Assembly: GCF_001010285.1 (NCBI RefSeq)
Contig: NZ_CP011104.1
Location: forward strand, 4,278,001 to 4,342,000
Source: Photorhabdus thracensis
GTDB lineage: Bacteria; Pseudomonadota; Gammaproteobacteria; Enterobacterales; Enterobacteriaceae
Reading direction: 5' to 3'
Length of the DNA: 64,000 nt
Below, in pieces: positions 1-7,471 of this stretch; the first letter of the stretch is position 1; each line of letters opens with the position of its first letter. The position numbers and the translations under genes are program-made. The notes beneath the pieces are model-generated. The model was not told the origin of the DNA and did no database searches. It saw only the letters and a program-made list of their open reading frames with translations.

Positions 1-473
1 AGCTTGAGAATATGATTCTGGAGCAGCGAATACCGGGGCGGGGTGGGTTGGCCTTGCTGCGTAAGCAATTGATTGTTTTGCGTCGTTATATGGCGCCTCA
101 GAGAGATGTATTTGCCCGTCTTGCCAGTGAAAGATTACCTTGGATGAGTGATGAAGATCGCCGTCGGATGCAGGAGATTTCCGAGCGTCTGGGAAGGGAA
201 TTGGATGATTTGGATGGTTGCATTGCCCGTACCGCCATTATTTCAGATGAAATTACATCAATGATGGCGGATGCGATGAATCGTCGCACTTATGTTATGT
301 CATTATTTGCGATGGTTTTTTTGCCAACAACATTCCTGACCGGATTATTTGGTGTCAACCTTGGTGGTATCCCAGGCAATGAATATTATTTGGGCTTTAG
401 TATTTTTTGCTTGTTATTATTGGGATTGATTATATTTGTTGCGTGGTGGTTAAAGCGCAGTAGATGGTTATGA
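1..473 (+). CDS. zntB: Zinc transport protein ZntB, 3' part (cut by window edge)
   Basis: C-terminal part of a CorA-family inner-membrane metal transporter, probably ZntB, which moves Zn2+ together with protons. The reading frame is open from the first bases of the window, so the gene starts upstream. A charged cytoplasmic helical stretch is followed by two transmembrane helices in the last about 60 residues. The CorA signature GVN lies just after the first helix, and the protein ends in a short basic tail. The neighbouring FnrS-type small RNA and ttcA support the zntB assignment, because in E. coli fnrS also follows zntB (ydaN). A generic CorA-like transporter is the alternative. Confidence 0.88.
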   Translation, partial: LENMILEQRIPGRGGLALLRKQLIVLRRYMAPQRDVFARLASERLPWMSDEDRRRMQEISERLGRELDDLDGCIARTAIISDEITSMMADAMNRRTYVMSLFAMVFLPTTFLTGLFGVNLGGIPGNEYYLGFSIFCLLLLGLIIFVAWWLKRSRWL

Positions 474-541
474 AAATTAAATAATTGCTCAGAGAAATAA
501 AACGCAACTACCGGGAAATATTGCTAAAACTGACCCTTAAT

Positions 542-555
542 TTGAGATAGATCAA
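542..555 (+). promoter_or_regulatory. FNR-binding site of the fnrS promoter
   Basis: The sequence TTGAG-ATAG-ATCAA differs from the FNR consensus (TTGAT-N4-ATCAA) at one base. Its centre lies about 42 bases before the predicted RNA start at 591, the usual spacing for FNR activation at class II promoters. A -10-like element (CATTAT/TATAAC) lies at 578-586. This predicts anaerobic induction of the small RNA. Confidence 0.75.
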
Positions 556-590
556 TACTCACCCGGCATCATTGGGGCATTATAACTCTC

Positions 591-716
591 GCAGGTGAAA
601 ACAACGTTAAGTGATGAACGTTGTTCTCCGTAATTGTAATTTTTCTCACATGAGTCTTTATACAGAATAATTGCCCATTCTTGTGCCGATATTACTTTTT
701 AATATCGGCATTTTTT
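591..716 (+). ncRNA. fnrS: FnrS small regulatory RNA
   Basis: This is an Hfq-dependent, FNR-induced small RNA that in E. coli represses mRNAs of aerobic metabolism. The 5' end begins GCAGGTGAAAACAACGTTAA, closely matching the start of E. coli FnrS from memory. It is followed by a stem in which CAACGTT pairs with AACGTTG. The 3' end is a Rho-independent terminator with a perfect 10-bp stem (684-693 with 701-710) and six T residues. The predicted length of about 126 nt is close to the E. coli RNA. Position downstream of zntB and an FNR box at -42 agree. Unlike E. coli, dbpA does not follow; ttcA is the next gene. Confidence 0.85.
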
Positions 717-817
717 CATTGTTGTTGTAAGCAGAATAGGGAAATTTTAAATAAAAAAGCAGTGAAAAATAAAATTACCGCTCTGAAATATATCTGGAGC
801 GGTATAATTAAGGATAA

Positions 818-1732
818 CTATTTTACTTCGACAATATCCAGCCGTTCTGATTGATAATCGGGTTGATCTTCTATATCAACGGCGGGTTGTACAGGTAATT
901 CTTCGCGGTCAAAAGCGAGATCACCACCATCAATAACGTCACTTCCATGAGTGATATTTTTAAAATCGAACAGATTAAAATCACTGAGATGGGATGGAAC
1001 GACATTTTGTACCGCACGGAACATTGTTTCAATCCTTCCCGGATAGCGTTTATCCCATTCCCGTAACATATCTTTGATAACCTGGCGCTGCAAATTTGGC
1101 TGCGAGCCACAGAGATTACAAGGAATGATAGGAAACGCTTTGGCGGCAGCATAGCGTTCAATATCTTTCTCACGGCAATAGGCGAGGGGACGAATTACAA
1201 TATGCTTACCATCATCACTCATTAACTTCGGTGGCATCCCTTTTAGCTTGCCGCCGTAAAACATATTGAGAAACAGGGTTTGCAAAATATCATCGCGATG
1301 ATGCCCTAATGCAATCTTAGTTGCGCCCAACTCAGTCGCAGTACGATATAAAATGCCCCGACGCAGACGGGAACAAAGAGAACACGTTGTTTTACCTTCG
1401 GGTATTTTTTCTTTCACAATGCCGTAAGTGTTTTCTTCAACAATTTTATATTCGACACCCAGTTCATCCAGATAAGCGGGAAGGATATGCTCAGGAAAAC
1501 CTGGCTGTTTCTGATCCAGATTAACTGCAACAAGTGAGAAATTAACCGGAGCGCTTTTTTGCAGATTTTGCAGGATAGACAACAGGGTATAGCTGTCTTT
1601 ACCACCGGAAAGGCAGACCATAATACGGTCTCCTTCCTCAATCATATTGAAATCAGCGATGGCCTGACCGACATCACGGCGTAAACGTTTCTGTAATTTG
1701 TTTTGGTTATATTGTGCTTTCTGATCCACCAC
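818..1732 (-). CDS. ttcA: tRNA 2-thiocytidine biosynthesis protein TtcA
   Basis: Iron-sulfur, ATP-dependent enzyme that thiolates cytidine 32 of certain tRNAs. The PP-loop ATPase motif SGGKDS is at residues 42-47. The cysteine pairs CSLCS and CNLCG, which hold the Fe-S cluster, follow in the middle of the protein. The length of 304 residues is normal for the family. The start is a GTG; the alignment with the family begins within a few residues of it. Its upstream region is one arm of a long direct repeat that brackets the effector island next door. The lack of dbpA between fnrS and this gene differs from E. coli. Confidence 0.96.
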   Translation of the reverse strand: MVDQKAQYNQNKLQKRLRRDVGQAIADFNMIEEGDRIMVCLSGGKDSYTLLSILQNLQKSAPVNFSLVAVNLDQKQPGFPEHILPAYLDELGVEYKIVEENTYGIVKEKIPEGKTTCSLCSRLRRGILYRTATELGATKIALGHHRDDILQTLFLNMFYGGKLKGMPPKLMSDDGKHIVIRPLAYCREKDIERYAAAKAFPIIPCNLCGSQPNLQRQVIKDMLREWDKRYPGRIETMFRAVQNVVPSHLSDFNLFDFKNITHGSDVIDGGDLAFDREELPVQPAVDIEDQPDYQSERLDIVEVK

Positions 1733-1884
1733 GGACGCTCTGTAAATAATGTTTAAATGGAATTTAGGGGGGAGAGTATACCATTTTTATCACTTGGCAC
1801 CTTAAAGAGTTTGTGATGGATTCCGCTCGTTTTTACCCGTTAATACTGATGAATTGACAGCTTTTTCTGTTATAGAAGATAAGG
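1732..1884. repeat. Direct repeat, left copy (ttcA upstream region)
   Basis: About 150 bases starting at the ttcA start codon recur as a diverged direct copy at 5812-5965. Shared blocks include CTGTAAATAATGTTT, ATTTAGGGG, TTTGTGAT and TTTTTCTGTTATAGA, in the same order and spacing; identity by eye is roughly 70-75%. The right copy runs into the start of the emrE-like gene. This suggests the original ttcA-emrE intergenic region was duplicated around the inserted island. Confidence 0.8.
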
Positions 1885-2023
1885 ATTGCGCTTTTAGATT
1901 GATTGTAGGTGTTCTGTATTTACATTTATATAATATATTTGACTGTTTTTTACAATTTTATCATTGAAATGCCAAAAAAGTAGTTCAGAACGAAAGATTA
2001 AGCAAAAATATAGGATAAATAGT

Positions 2024-2503
2024 ATGGCAAATATGATTTATGTAACGATAAAAGGTGAAACGCAAGGGCTTATTTCTCAAGGATGCTCAACTCTGGATTC
2101 TATTGGTAACCGGTATCAGAATGGACATGAAAATCAAATTATGGTACTGCAATTTAATCATGGCTTGACTGTCGCGCAGAATGTCAATTATCAGCCGGTA
2201 AACTTCATTAAACCATTAGATAAATCTTCACCATTATTAATGATAGCGGCGGCTAATCGTGAAAAAATGGAATTGACATTTGATGTTTATCGGACCTCGC
2301 AAATAGGCTCACAGGAACTTTTCTATTCCATCTTGCTCACTGGGGCAAAAATTTGCGGTTTAAATGTTAATTATCCGCATGTTGTTAATGATAATAAAGG
2401 ACAACCGGAGGAAGTTGTTTCAGTTCAGTATGTTAACATTATTTGTCGGCATTATATGGCAGGAACATCAGGATATTGTATCTGGGATGAGATGGTTTAT
2501 TGA
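2024..2503 (+). CDS. hcp: Orphan T6SS tube protein Hcp
   Basis: Hcp-family protein of 159 residues. Hcp hexamers stack into the inner tube of the type VI secretion system and can carry small effectors in the lumen. The start MANMIYVTIKG, the central HxNQIMVLQF-type strand and the C-terminal GTSGYCIWDE segment are typical of enterobacterial Hcp1-type proteins. The chosen ATG fits the family N-terminus and has AGGAT upstream; the frame is open further upstream but without family resemblance. No other T6SS structural gene is nearby, so this is an orphan hcp. It converges on the effector-immunity operon, which suggests that it delivers that effector. Confidence 0.88.
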   Translation: MANMIYVTIKGETQGLISQGCSTLDSIGNRYQNGHENQIMVLQFNHGLTVAQNVNYQPVNFIKPLDKSSPLLMIAAANREKMELTFDVYRTSQIGSQELFYSILLTGAKICGLNVNYPHVVNDNKGQPEEVVSVQYVNIICRHYMAGTSGYCIWDEMVY

Positions 2504-2517
2504 TAACTATAATTTAT

Positions 2518-2554
2518 ACGCTTAGTTTTTAGTTAATAACTAGGCGTGTTTTTT
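2518..2554 (+). terminator. Rho-independent terminator after hcp
   Basis: A 10-bp stem (2518-2527 with 2538-2547, one G-T pair) is followed by a run of T. It lies 15 bases after the hcp stop codon. Confidence 0.75.
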
Positions 2555-2604
2555 GGAATAAATATATTAATATAAAGAAGTTGTGGTTATCGTAATCCTA
2601 ATTA

Positions 2605-2723
2605 TAAAATATAATTGATATGTTTAAGTTTTTGATTTATTTTGTAAATGGCGACTGATACAACCAAAAAATAAGAAATAAAATACAAAGGATAGATATA
2701 ATGATAAGAGTTGATCTGTTCAT
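2605..2723 (-). pseudogene. Degraded fifth copy of the small membrane-protein (immunity) family
   Basis: Reading the minus strand from the ATG at 2723 gives an N-terminus beginning MNRSTLIIISILC. This closely resembles the start of the intact paralogue at 3670-4077 (MNRITFIILLIFC). After a frame change the sequence continues as VAIYKINQK, matching the YKINQKK segment of the two intact copies furthest upstream, then hits a stop. Only about the first 40 residues remain. The copy lies at the downstream end of the array, the position expected for the oldest member if new copies are added next to the effector. Confidence 0.65.
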
Positions 2724-2762
2724 GTTAATTTCCTATCGATCTTTTAATTAATAGGGTTTGCT

Positions 2763-3198
2763 TTATGTATTCGTTAAATACTTGTATAACAATGCAAGTA
2801 TACTACTTAAGGTGAATGAGAATATAGAAATAGAAAACAAATAATAATAGATAATCATTATTGAAGCAAGTTTTTTAGGTATACTCTTTGCGAACTCATA
2901 TGCTTCTTGTGGTATGGAATTACCTATATAAAAACGAGATATTATAGTCTTCCTTCCAGTTATTATCTGGTAGAAGAAACATGATAGATAATAACTGCCA
3001 AAAAAACTGGAAAACGATATTGCATATATAATTTGTGGTATAAAAAAGCCATTTTGTGTATATTTTTCTCTGATTTCTGTGAAGGATGTCTTCTTTATTC
3101 CATAAAAAACGAATAAAAATAGTAGCAAACATGCTAACTAAAAATAAAGAAATCATGATAAAGTTAATTGTATTAGTTAGAATGTTCATGTTATTCAC
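2763..3198 (-). pseudogene. Frameshifted paralogue of the small membrane-protein (immunity) family
   Basis: The first about 25 residues (from ATG at 3198, starting MNNMNILTN) are in one frame. The rest, from about 3128, is in another. Joined, they give a protein of about 140 residues that aligns along its whole length with the intact neighbour at 3234-3659, sharing MNNMNIL, the (F/S)IPQIIY segment, a CFFYQ(I/L)IT segment and NSIP(Q/N)EA. A one-base change near 3125 would restore it. The second frame has only a TTG start and no ribosome site, so independent translation is unlikely. It encodes N- and C-terminal hydrophobic helices like its relatives. Confidence 0.7.
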
Positions 3199-3233
3199 CT
3201 TTAATAATGTTAATGAAAAATTTTCGCTATATT

Positions 3234-3659
3234 TTAATGAAGAATTAGTTTATCAATACCAGTAATAAAGACAACCATAAACAACATAAAAATATAATAG
3301 TACACCTTTATAAAAGTGGATATTTTCCAAGAAAATCTTTTGGTAAAAGAATTGGCTTTATCTGATATAAAAGCTTCATTCGGTATGGAGTTTTCTATAA
3401 AAGAATATGATAGTGGTAATTTTCTTTTAGTTATCAACTGATAGAAAAAACAAGAAAAAATAATACTGCCAAAGATCCCTGAGAATGAAGACATATAGAT
3501 GATTTGAGGTATAGAATAACCTTCACGGATATAAATCTCCGTTAGTTCTCTAAATTTCGAACTGTTTAACATGTAAAAAATAATAAATACCAGAATTAAG
3601 AAAAAGGCAGAACAGGATATAAAGAATGTAACGTATTTTAAAATATTCATATTATTCAC
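3234..3659 (-). CDS. Small membrane protein, predicted immunity protein (paralogue 3)
   Basis: A protein of 141 residues with an N-terminal transmembrane helix, a polar middle segment that includes another hydrophobic stretch, and a C-terminal hydrophobic helix. No named family is recognised. It is clearly related to the frameshifted copy downstream, sharing the N-terminal heptad MNNMNIL, and more distantly to the two copies upstream, with which it shares the FFY(Q/R/K)L(I/L)T(K/G)(K/R)R motif. It lies 10 bases after paralogue 2 on the same strand, in an operon headed by the putative pore-forming effector. Membrane location plus effector linkage suggest that it protects the inner membrane against that effector or a relative. 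It is very AT-rich compared with ttcA. Confidence 0.65.
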   Translation of the reverse strand: MNNMNILKYVTFFISCSAFFLILVFIIFYMLNSSKFRELTEIYIREGYSIPQIIYMSSFSGIFGSIIFSCFFYQLITKRKLPLSYSFIENSIPNEAFISDKANSFTKRFSWKISTFIKVYYYIFMLFMVVFITGIDKLILH

Positions 3660-3669
3660 TTATAGTCTC

Positions 3670-4077
3670 TCAGAAGTATTTAAAATATAAAGAAAATATC
3701 ATGTCAATAGCGAAGGATAATAGGCTGATAGAGATAGTTAAAATATAGGCTTTCAACCAATTTGTCATGTTTTTTGGTAATTTTTGAATGAGATCATAAG
3801 ATTCTTGTGGCATATATTTACTATCAGGTCTATTTATTCTTATTCTTTTTCCTGTTAATAACCTATAGAAAAATACGGCAGGATAAAACTGACCTTGAAT
3901 ACCCATAAGATGACCCATATATGCTCCTGATGACAAACAAAGTCCTTCTTTCATATATAATTCAATAATTTTATCCATTTTTTTTTGATTTATTTTGTAA
4001 ATAATTATTGATATAGCAAGAAAAAGAAAAAAGGAAGTGCAAAAAATAAGCAAAATGATAAAAGTGATTCTATTCAT
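3670..4077 (-). CDS. Small membrane protein, predicted immunity protein (paralogue 2)
   Basis: 135 residues, with an N-terminal helix, the YKINQKKMD motif at the end of that helix, a polar domain ending in PQESYDLIQKLP, and a C-terminal helix. It is the closest relative of paralogue 1 (4119-4526): the two share YKINQKKMD(K/E)IIE, (P/V)AVFFY(R/K)LLTGKR and the DSKYM block. The genes are 41 bases apart on the same strand. The function is not known from the sequence. As a divergent tandem copy downstream of a toxin-like gene it may give immunity to variant effectors. Confidence 0.68.
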   Translation of the reverse strand: MNRITFIILLIFCTSFFLFLAISIIIYKINQKKMDKIIELYMKEGLCLSSGAYMGHLMGIQGQFYPAVFFYRLLTGKRIRINRPDSKYMPQESYDLIQKLPKNMTNWLKAYILTISISLLSFAIDMIFSLYFKYF

Positions 4078-4118
4078 ATTAATATCCTATTGAATATCTA
4101 ACAGATTTCAGTTTAAAA

Positions 4119-4526
4119 TTAATCGTATGTTTTAAATAAGTATATTGCCATTAATATAAAGAAGAAGGCTCCACTTATATTAATGGTGATAAAATATATT
4201 TTTATCCAATGAGTTAAATTAGAGGGTAAGTTTTGAATGAAATCATAAGATTTCTGGTACATGTATTTGCTATCTTTTTCATTTATTCTCATTCTCTTAC
4301 CGGTTAGTAATTTATAGAAAAATACAGCAACCTGAAATTGACCATGAACGCCTAAGAATCGGCCTAATTTTACGCCTGCTGACAAATAAAGCCCTTCGCT
4401 AATATATGATTCAATAATTTCATCCATTTTTTTTTGATTTATCTTATAAATAGCTATTGATATAATTAAAAAGAAGAAGAAAAAAATAACGGAAATAATT
4501 GTGATTAAATCTAATATATTCATCAT
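4119..4526 (-). CDS. Small membrane protein, predicted cognate immunity protein (paralogue 1)
   Basis: 135 residues, with an N-terminal transmembrane helix rich in Phe and Ile, the YKINQKKMDE motif, a polar domain with VAVFFYKLLTGKR and DSKYMYQKSYD, and a C-terminal helix. Its ATG overlaps the stop of the effector gene (TAATG), a sign of translational coupling and coordinated dose. It is therefore the best candidate for the cognate immunity protein; the genes further downstream would be older duplicates. No named family is recognised. An effector chaperone is an alternative, but two membrane helices argue against it. Confidence 0.72.
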   Translation of the reverse strand: MMNILDLITIISVIFFFFFLIISIAIYKINQKKMDEIIESYISEGLYLSAGVKLGRFLGVHGQFQVAVFFYKLLTGKRMRINEKDSKYMYQKSYDFIQNLPSNLTHWIKIYFITINISGAFFFILMAIYLFKTYD

Positions 4527-5527
4527 TAATCTCCTATAAACATATCTGCAAAGAATCCCATAGTATTGTCAAGTGTATAGCTACCTATGGCCCCACCCGC
4601 TAAACCGCCCCCAACTATGCAGAGTCCTGCAACTAAACCCCCCGTTGCAGCCCCAAGAGCAATACATGCTGCCCCTGCTTCTATACTGCCCACATATCCT
4701 CCAAGCATTCCCCCTCCTGTTCTACCTGCAAATTTACTATATTCCTTAACTGCCACTTTTTCACATTTTCCTGATTGTCCGTAATTACAGGCATCAATAA
4801 TCTGCCCGGTGGTATCAACAAAGTCCAATCCGATCGCAATACGGCCACCGTACTTCATCCATTTAGCCATTTTTTCACCTTGGATAATTGTTTGACTATA
4901 TCCTTTTATTGCACCAATCCCTGCTTTATCCCATTGATGGGCAATGGCTTTGGTTGATAACTTTAACGCATGTTTTAAGTTAGGATGTTCTTCGATTTTT
5001 AAAGAAAGTCGCCCAACCTTATTCAATAGTCTCTTTAGATTACCCATAATCTTTTGTCTTTTTAGATAAAAATCGGGGCTGGCATACTTTCGATTTAGCC
5101 CATTTAACCGATATTCTTTCTCATAAAGAGACTGTAAATTTGACAGGTTTTTATTAATTTCAGAAAAATAGCTTCCACCCAGTGATGAAGCAGTACCGAT
5201 AAGCGTTCCTCCCTGATCCAGTAAATAATGAAACAGACCAAAATGACGATGCAAAAATGAGGCATATTCATTAGGTAAGCTCGAAACGGATTGGTTTATT
5301 TCATACTGGGATTGCTTTAATAGCTGCATTATATGCGGCGGATTATAAGAATCGGGATCGGCAACAAGTAGAATCTGTCCTGGTTTCAGGTACCGGTTAT
5401 CGGCATTCAACTCCATAAAATACCGGGCCGCTTTGCTATTCGAATGACTGAACAACAAGCTTGCCTGAAAACTTAATCCTCCAGGTTGTTGTACTACACA
5501 GAAACCGGGTTGAATGTTCCTCTCCAT
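4526..5527 (-). CDS. Putative membrane-active (pore-forming) effector with glycine-rich C-terminus
   Basis: 333 residues from the first ATG, which has GAGGGG eight bases upstream; a TTG further upstream is open but less likely. The N-terminal about 75 residues contain a LysM-like stretch ending in LKPGQILLVAD. The middle is rich in Lys, Leu and Asn and probably helical. The last about 70 residues form glycine-zipper hydrophobic segments (GGGMLGGYVGS, then LGAATGGLVAGL, then GGGLAGGAIG). This resembles C-terminal domains of membrane-permeabilising interbacterial toxins. Overlap with a tandem membrane-protein family and the nearby orphan hcp support a T6SS effector role. The family is not named here, and the activity is inferred. 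Confidence 0.65.
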   Translation of the reverse strand: MERNIQPGFCVVQQPGGLSFQASLLFSHSNSKAARYFMELNADNRYLKPGQILLVADPDSYNPPHIMQLLKQSQYEINQSVSSLPNEYASFLHRHFGLFHYLLDQGGTLIGTASSLGGSYFSEINKNLSNLQSLYEKEYRLNGLNRKYASPDFYLKRQKIMGNLKRLLNKVGRLSLKIEEHPNLKHALKLSTKAIAHQWDKAGIGAIKGYSQTIIQGEKMAKWMKYGGRIAIGLDFVDTTGQIIDACNYGQSGKCEKVAVKEYSKFAGRTGGGMLGGYVGSIEAGAACIALGAATGGLVAGLCIVGGGLAGGAIGSYTLDNTMGFFADMFIGD

Positions 5528-5670
5528 ACTATTTTGCCCCTCAAAGCGTGTTGAAATAAGATTACTCAAATTCAGACAGTATAGGTTTCTTTTAGTTCCA
5601 CAATGATTGCCTAATCAGATAATAGGATTATTTTTAACTTATAAATATATCGGTGTTTAATCCCTCGACG

Positions 5671-5811
5671 CTATATTTTCCCAAGTGATGGTAAAGGTTC
5701 TCGTGCTGAATGATTTTGGTCTGAATCGCAAAACTGGAAGCTATCATTAGCACTTTTCCATACTTCTTGTAGAATCTTTCCAACGATCTTCCTGTCATCA
5801 GGATACTTCAG
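5671..5811 (-). pseudogene. Possible remnant of a coding sequence upstream of the effector
   Basis: Between the effector and the right-hand repeat a minus-strand frame is open for about 47 codons, with plausible composition (CPLKYPDDRKIVGKILQEVW...) and a stop at 5671. It has no start codon and its upstream part is cut by the repeat. It may be the 3' end of a lost gene of the mobile block, such as an adaptor or VgrG-linked gene. No family was recognised, and chance is possible. Confidence 0.3.
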
Positions 5812-5965
5812 CGGACACGCTGTAAATAATGTTTGAATTGGATTTAGGGGACGAAATATATCATTTTTGTTACGTTACTCTTGCCAGGATTTGTGATAGA
5901 TTCAGCCCGTTTTTGTCTATTAGTGTTGTTCAATTTATGTTTTTCTGTTATAGAGAGTAAAGTTA
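5812..5965. repeat. Direct repeat, right copy (emrE upstream region)
   Basis: Diverged direct copy of 1732-1884. It begins with a block matching the sequence just upstream of the ttcA start and ends with TTTTTCTGTTATAGAGAG immediately before the emrE-like ATG, where it supplies the ribosome-binding site. The left copy keeps the corresponding TTTTTCTGTTATAGAAGATAAGG but has lost the gene behind it. Together they mark both ends of the effector-immunity island. Confidence 0.8.
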
Positions 5966-6297
5966 TGAATGGATTTGTATATTTAGCAATGGCAATTGTT
6001 GCTGAGGTTGTGGCAACCGCTTCATTAAAAGCTTCCGATGGGTTTAGTAAATTATTCCCTTCTATACTGGTCATTGTTGGATATGGCATTGCTTTTTGGG
6101 CATTATCTCATGTAGTTAAAGTTGTGCCATTGGGCGTTGCCTACGCGATATGGTCTGGCCTTGGTATTGTGCTGGTTTCTGTTGCGGCGATATTTTTATA
6201 TCAGCAGAAGTTGGATTGGGCGGCTATGTTAGGTATGGCGCTTATTATTGCGGGCGTTATGGTAATAAATTTGCTTTCTGACAGTAGCGCACATTAA
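5965..6297 (+). CDS. emrE: Small multidrug resistance (SMR) efflux protein, EmrE-like
   Basis: 110 residues with four transmembrane helices, the same length as EmrE. The essential proton/drug-coupling glutamate is at position 14 (AIVAE), and the conserved segment GVAYAIWSGLGIV is present in helix 3. It is a dual-topology inner-membrane antiporter for cationic compounds. The ATG at 5965 gives exact EmrE numbering; an upstream in-frame extension lies in the repeated promoter region and is not coding. It may be a spermidine or guanidinium exporter instead, but residues around helix 1 and helix 3 favour the EmrE/QacE type. Confidence 0.87.
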   Translation: MNGFVYLAMAIVAEVVATASLKASDGFSKLFPSILVIVGYGIAFWALSHVVKVVPLGVAYAIWSGLGIVLVSVAAIFLYQQKLDWAAMLGMALIIAGVMVINLLSDSSAH

Positions 6298-6345
6298 TTA
6301 ATGATGCTGCATGGTTTTCCCTGAATTGTTTTTCGGAGAAGAGAT

Positions 6346-6651
6346 ATGTTAAATATCGACGATAAGAAGGGATTCAATAAAGTTTTATTAGGAGCACTGC
6401 TCTTTAATTTTGCTTTATTGGCTGGCTGTAGTCGTCAAACAGGGAAAACATTTGTCCAATATCAGGCGATACAATATTCTCAGCCAGAAATTGGTCTTGG
6501 AATTGATGCCAGAGCAACATGTGTTTATGCAGGTGGTACGCCTGCATTAGCCGTACAATTAAATGGTACACAAACACCGGTGTGTCAGTTGGTGAATGGC
6601 AAACGTTGTGATGAAAGGGCGTTATTGCAAGGTTCTTGCGCACCAATTTAA
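6346..6651 (+). CDS. DUF333-family putative lipoprotein
   Basis: 101 residues. A short N-terminal hydrophilic stretch and hydrophobic segment lead to the lipobox LLAGC, so the mature protein is probably lipid-anchored in the envelope. The C-terminal domain carries the spaced cysteines and glycines of the DUF333 family (CVYAGGTPALAVQ, CQLVNGKRC, ALLQGSC), as in YoaF-like proteins. The role of the family is unknown. It lies 48 bases after the emrE-like gene on the same strand and may be co-transcribed. GGAGAAGAG precedes the ATG. Confidence 0.7.
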   Translation: MLNIDDKKGFNKVLLGALLFNFALLAGCSRQTGKTFVQYQAIQYSQPEIGLGIDARATCVYAGGTPALAVQLNGTQTPVCQLVNGKRCDERALLQGSCAPI

Positions 6652-6782
6652 AGTATAAATCAGGCAACTGCCTGTTATGCGCAGGAACATGCCGTTGGGA
6701 ACACTGTGGTAGACACCTTTAGGCATGATTCTGCGAGTATATTTGATTCACCAGCCAACTGTTTTAGCGTCTGAACTGGCAA

Positions 6783-7292
6783 TTATTTACGATCAAAAAA
6801 TTGGCTGATCAACACCAATACAGCAACAACCAGATAAGCGGCAAAAATACCAACTAACCATTGTGGCATCTCTAATGACAGAAATTGCCATTGTCTTGCT
6901 GAACAGTCACCGGAGGCTTCAAACACTGAAGGGAGCCATTTATCTAATGCTAACCATGAAGGAAAGTTTACAAAAAAATCACAAGTATTAAATGGGGAAG
7001 GATATAATTGGATTATAGTATGTTCCCATGCCAATTGCAGGCCACGCCAGGCACTGTAGATCCATAAAATAATAGCCAACCAACGTAACGGCGTTTTTGG
7101 CGCGATTGCGCCCAGTAATCCAGCACCGAACACACCAAACAGAGCAACTCGTTCATAAATACACATCACACAGGGCTGTAATTTCATCACGTGCTGAAAA
7201 TATAAGGCTGAACCTTCCAGTATTAAGGCAGTTAAAGCCATTAACAGCCATGCGTTTCGTCCTTGAGAACAGTGGGTTAAAAATCGCATCAT
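6783..7292 (-). CDS. dsbB: Disulfide bond formation protein DsbB
   Basis: Inner-membrane quinone reductase that reoxidises periplasmic DsbA. Four transmembrane helices. The first periplasmic pair is C41-x-x-C44 (QPCVMC) and the second pair is C104 and C130. With the ATG at 7292 these positions equal E. coli numbering, which decides the start over a TTG six codons upstream. The 169 residues are normal for the family. It lies downstream of nhaB on the same strand, as in E. coli, with a terminator between them. Confidence 0.96.
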   Translation of the reverse strand: MMRFLTHCSQGRNAWLLMALTALILEGSALYFQHVMKLQPCVMCIYERVALFGVFGAGLLGAIAPKTPLRWLAIILWIYSAWRGLQLAWEHTIIQLYPSPFNTCDFFVNFPSWLALDKWLPSVFEASGDCSARQWQFLSLEMPQWLVGIFAAYLVVAVLVLISQFFDRK

Positions 7293-7389
7293 GTCCTTTT
7301 TTCCATGCAAATAAGATAAATAATTGAACGCCTATTTTGCCGCCTAAAATGCAACAAAAAAAGTTAATTAAAGTAAATTTGTTTTTTCG

Positions 7390-7435
7390 GGTAAAAAATA
7401 AAGCCGGATTGAACATAATTAGCGCTCAATCCGGC
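7390..7435 (-). terminator. Rho-independent terminator after nhaB
   Basis: Perfect 10-bp stem (7426-7435 with 7403-7412) followed on the minus strand by TTTATTTTTT. It lies between nhaB and dsbB, so dsbB probably has its own promoter. Confidence 0.85.
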
Positions 7436-7471
7436 ATGGGTAATAACGTTATGAAATAAATTTGTTGCCGG

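Noticed and set aside
3126-3128. Independent gene starting with TTG for the second half of the frameshifted immunity copy
   Set aside because: No ribosome site, and both halves align end to end with the intact neighbour, so a single frameshifted gene explains them better.
4587-4957. Plus-strand proline- and alanine-rich frames opposite the effector gene
   Set aside because: They are mirror images of the glycine-rich minus-strand coding sequence, with no ribosome sites and no family features.
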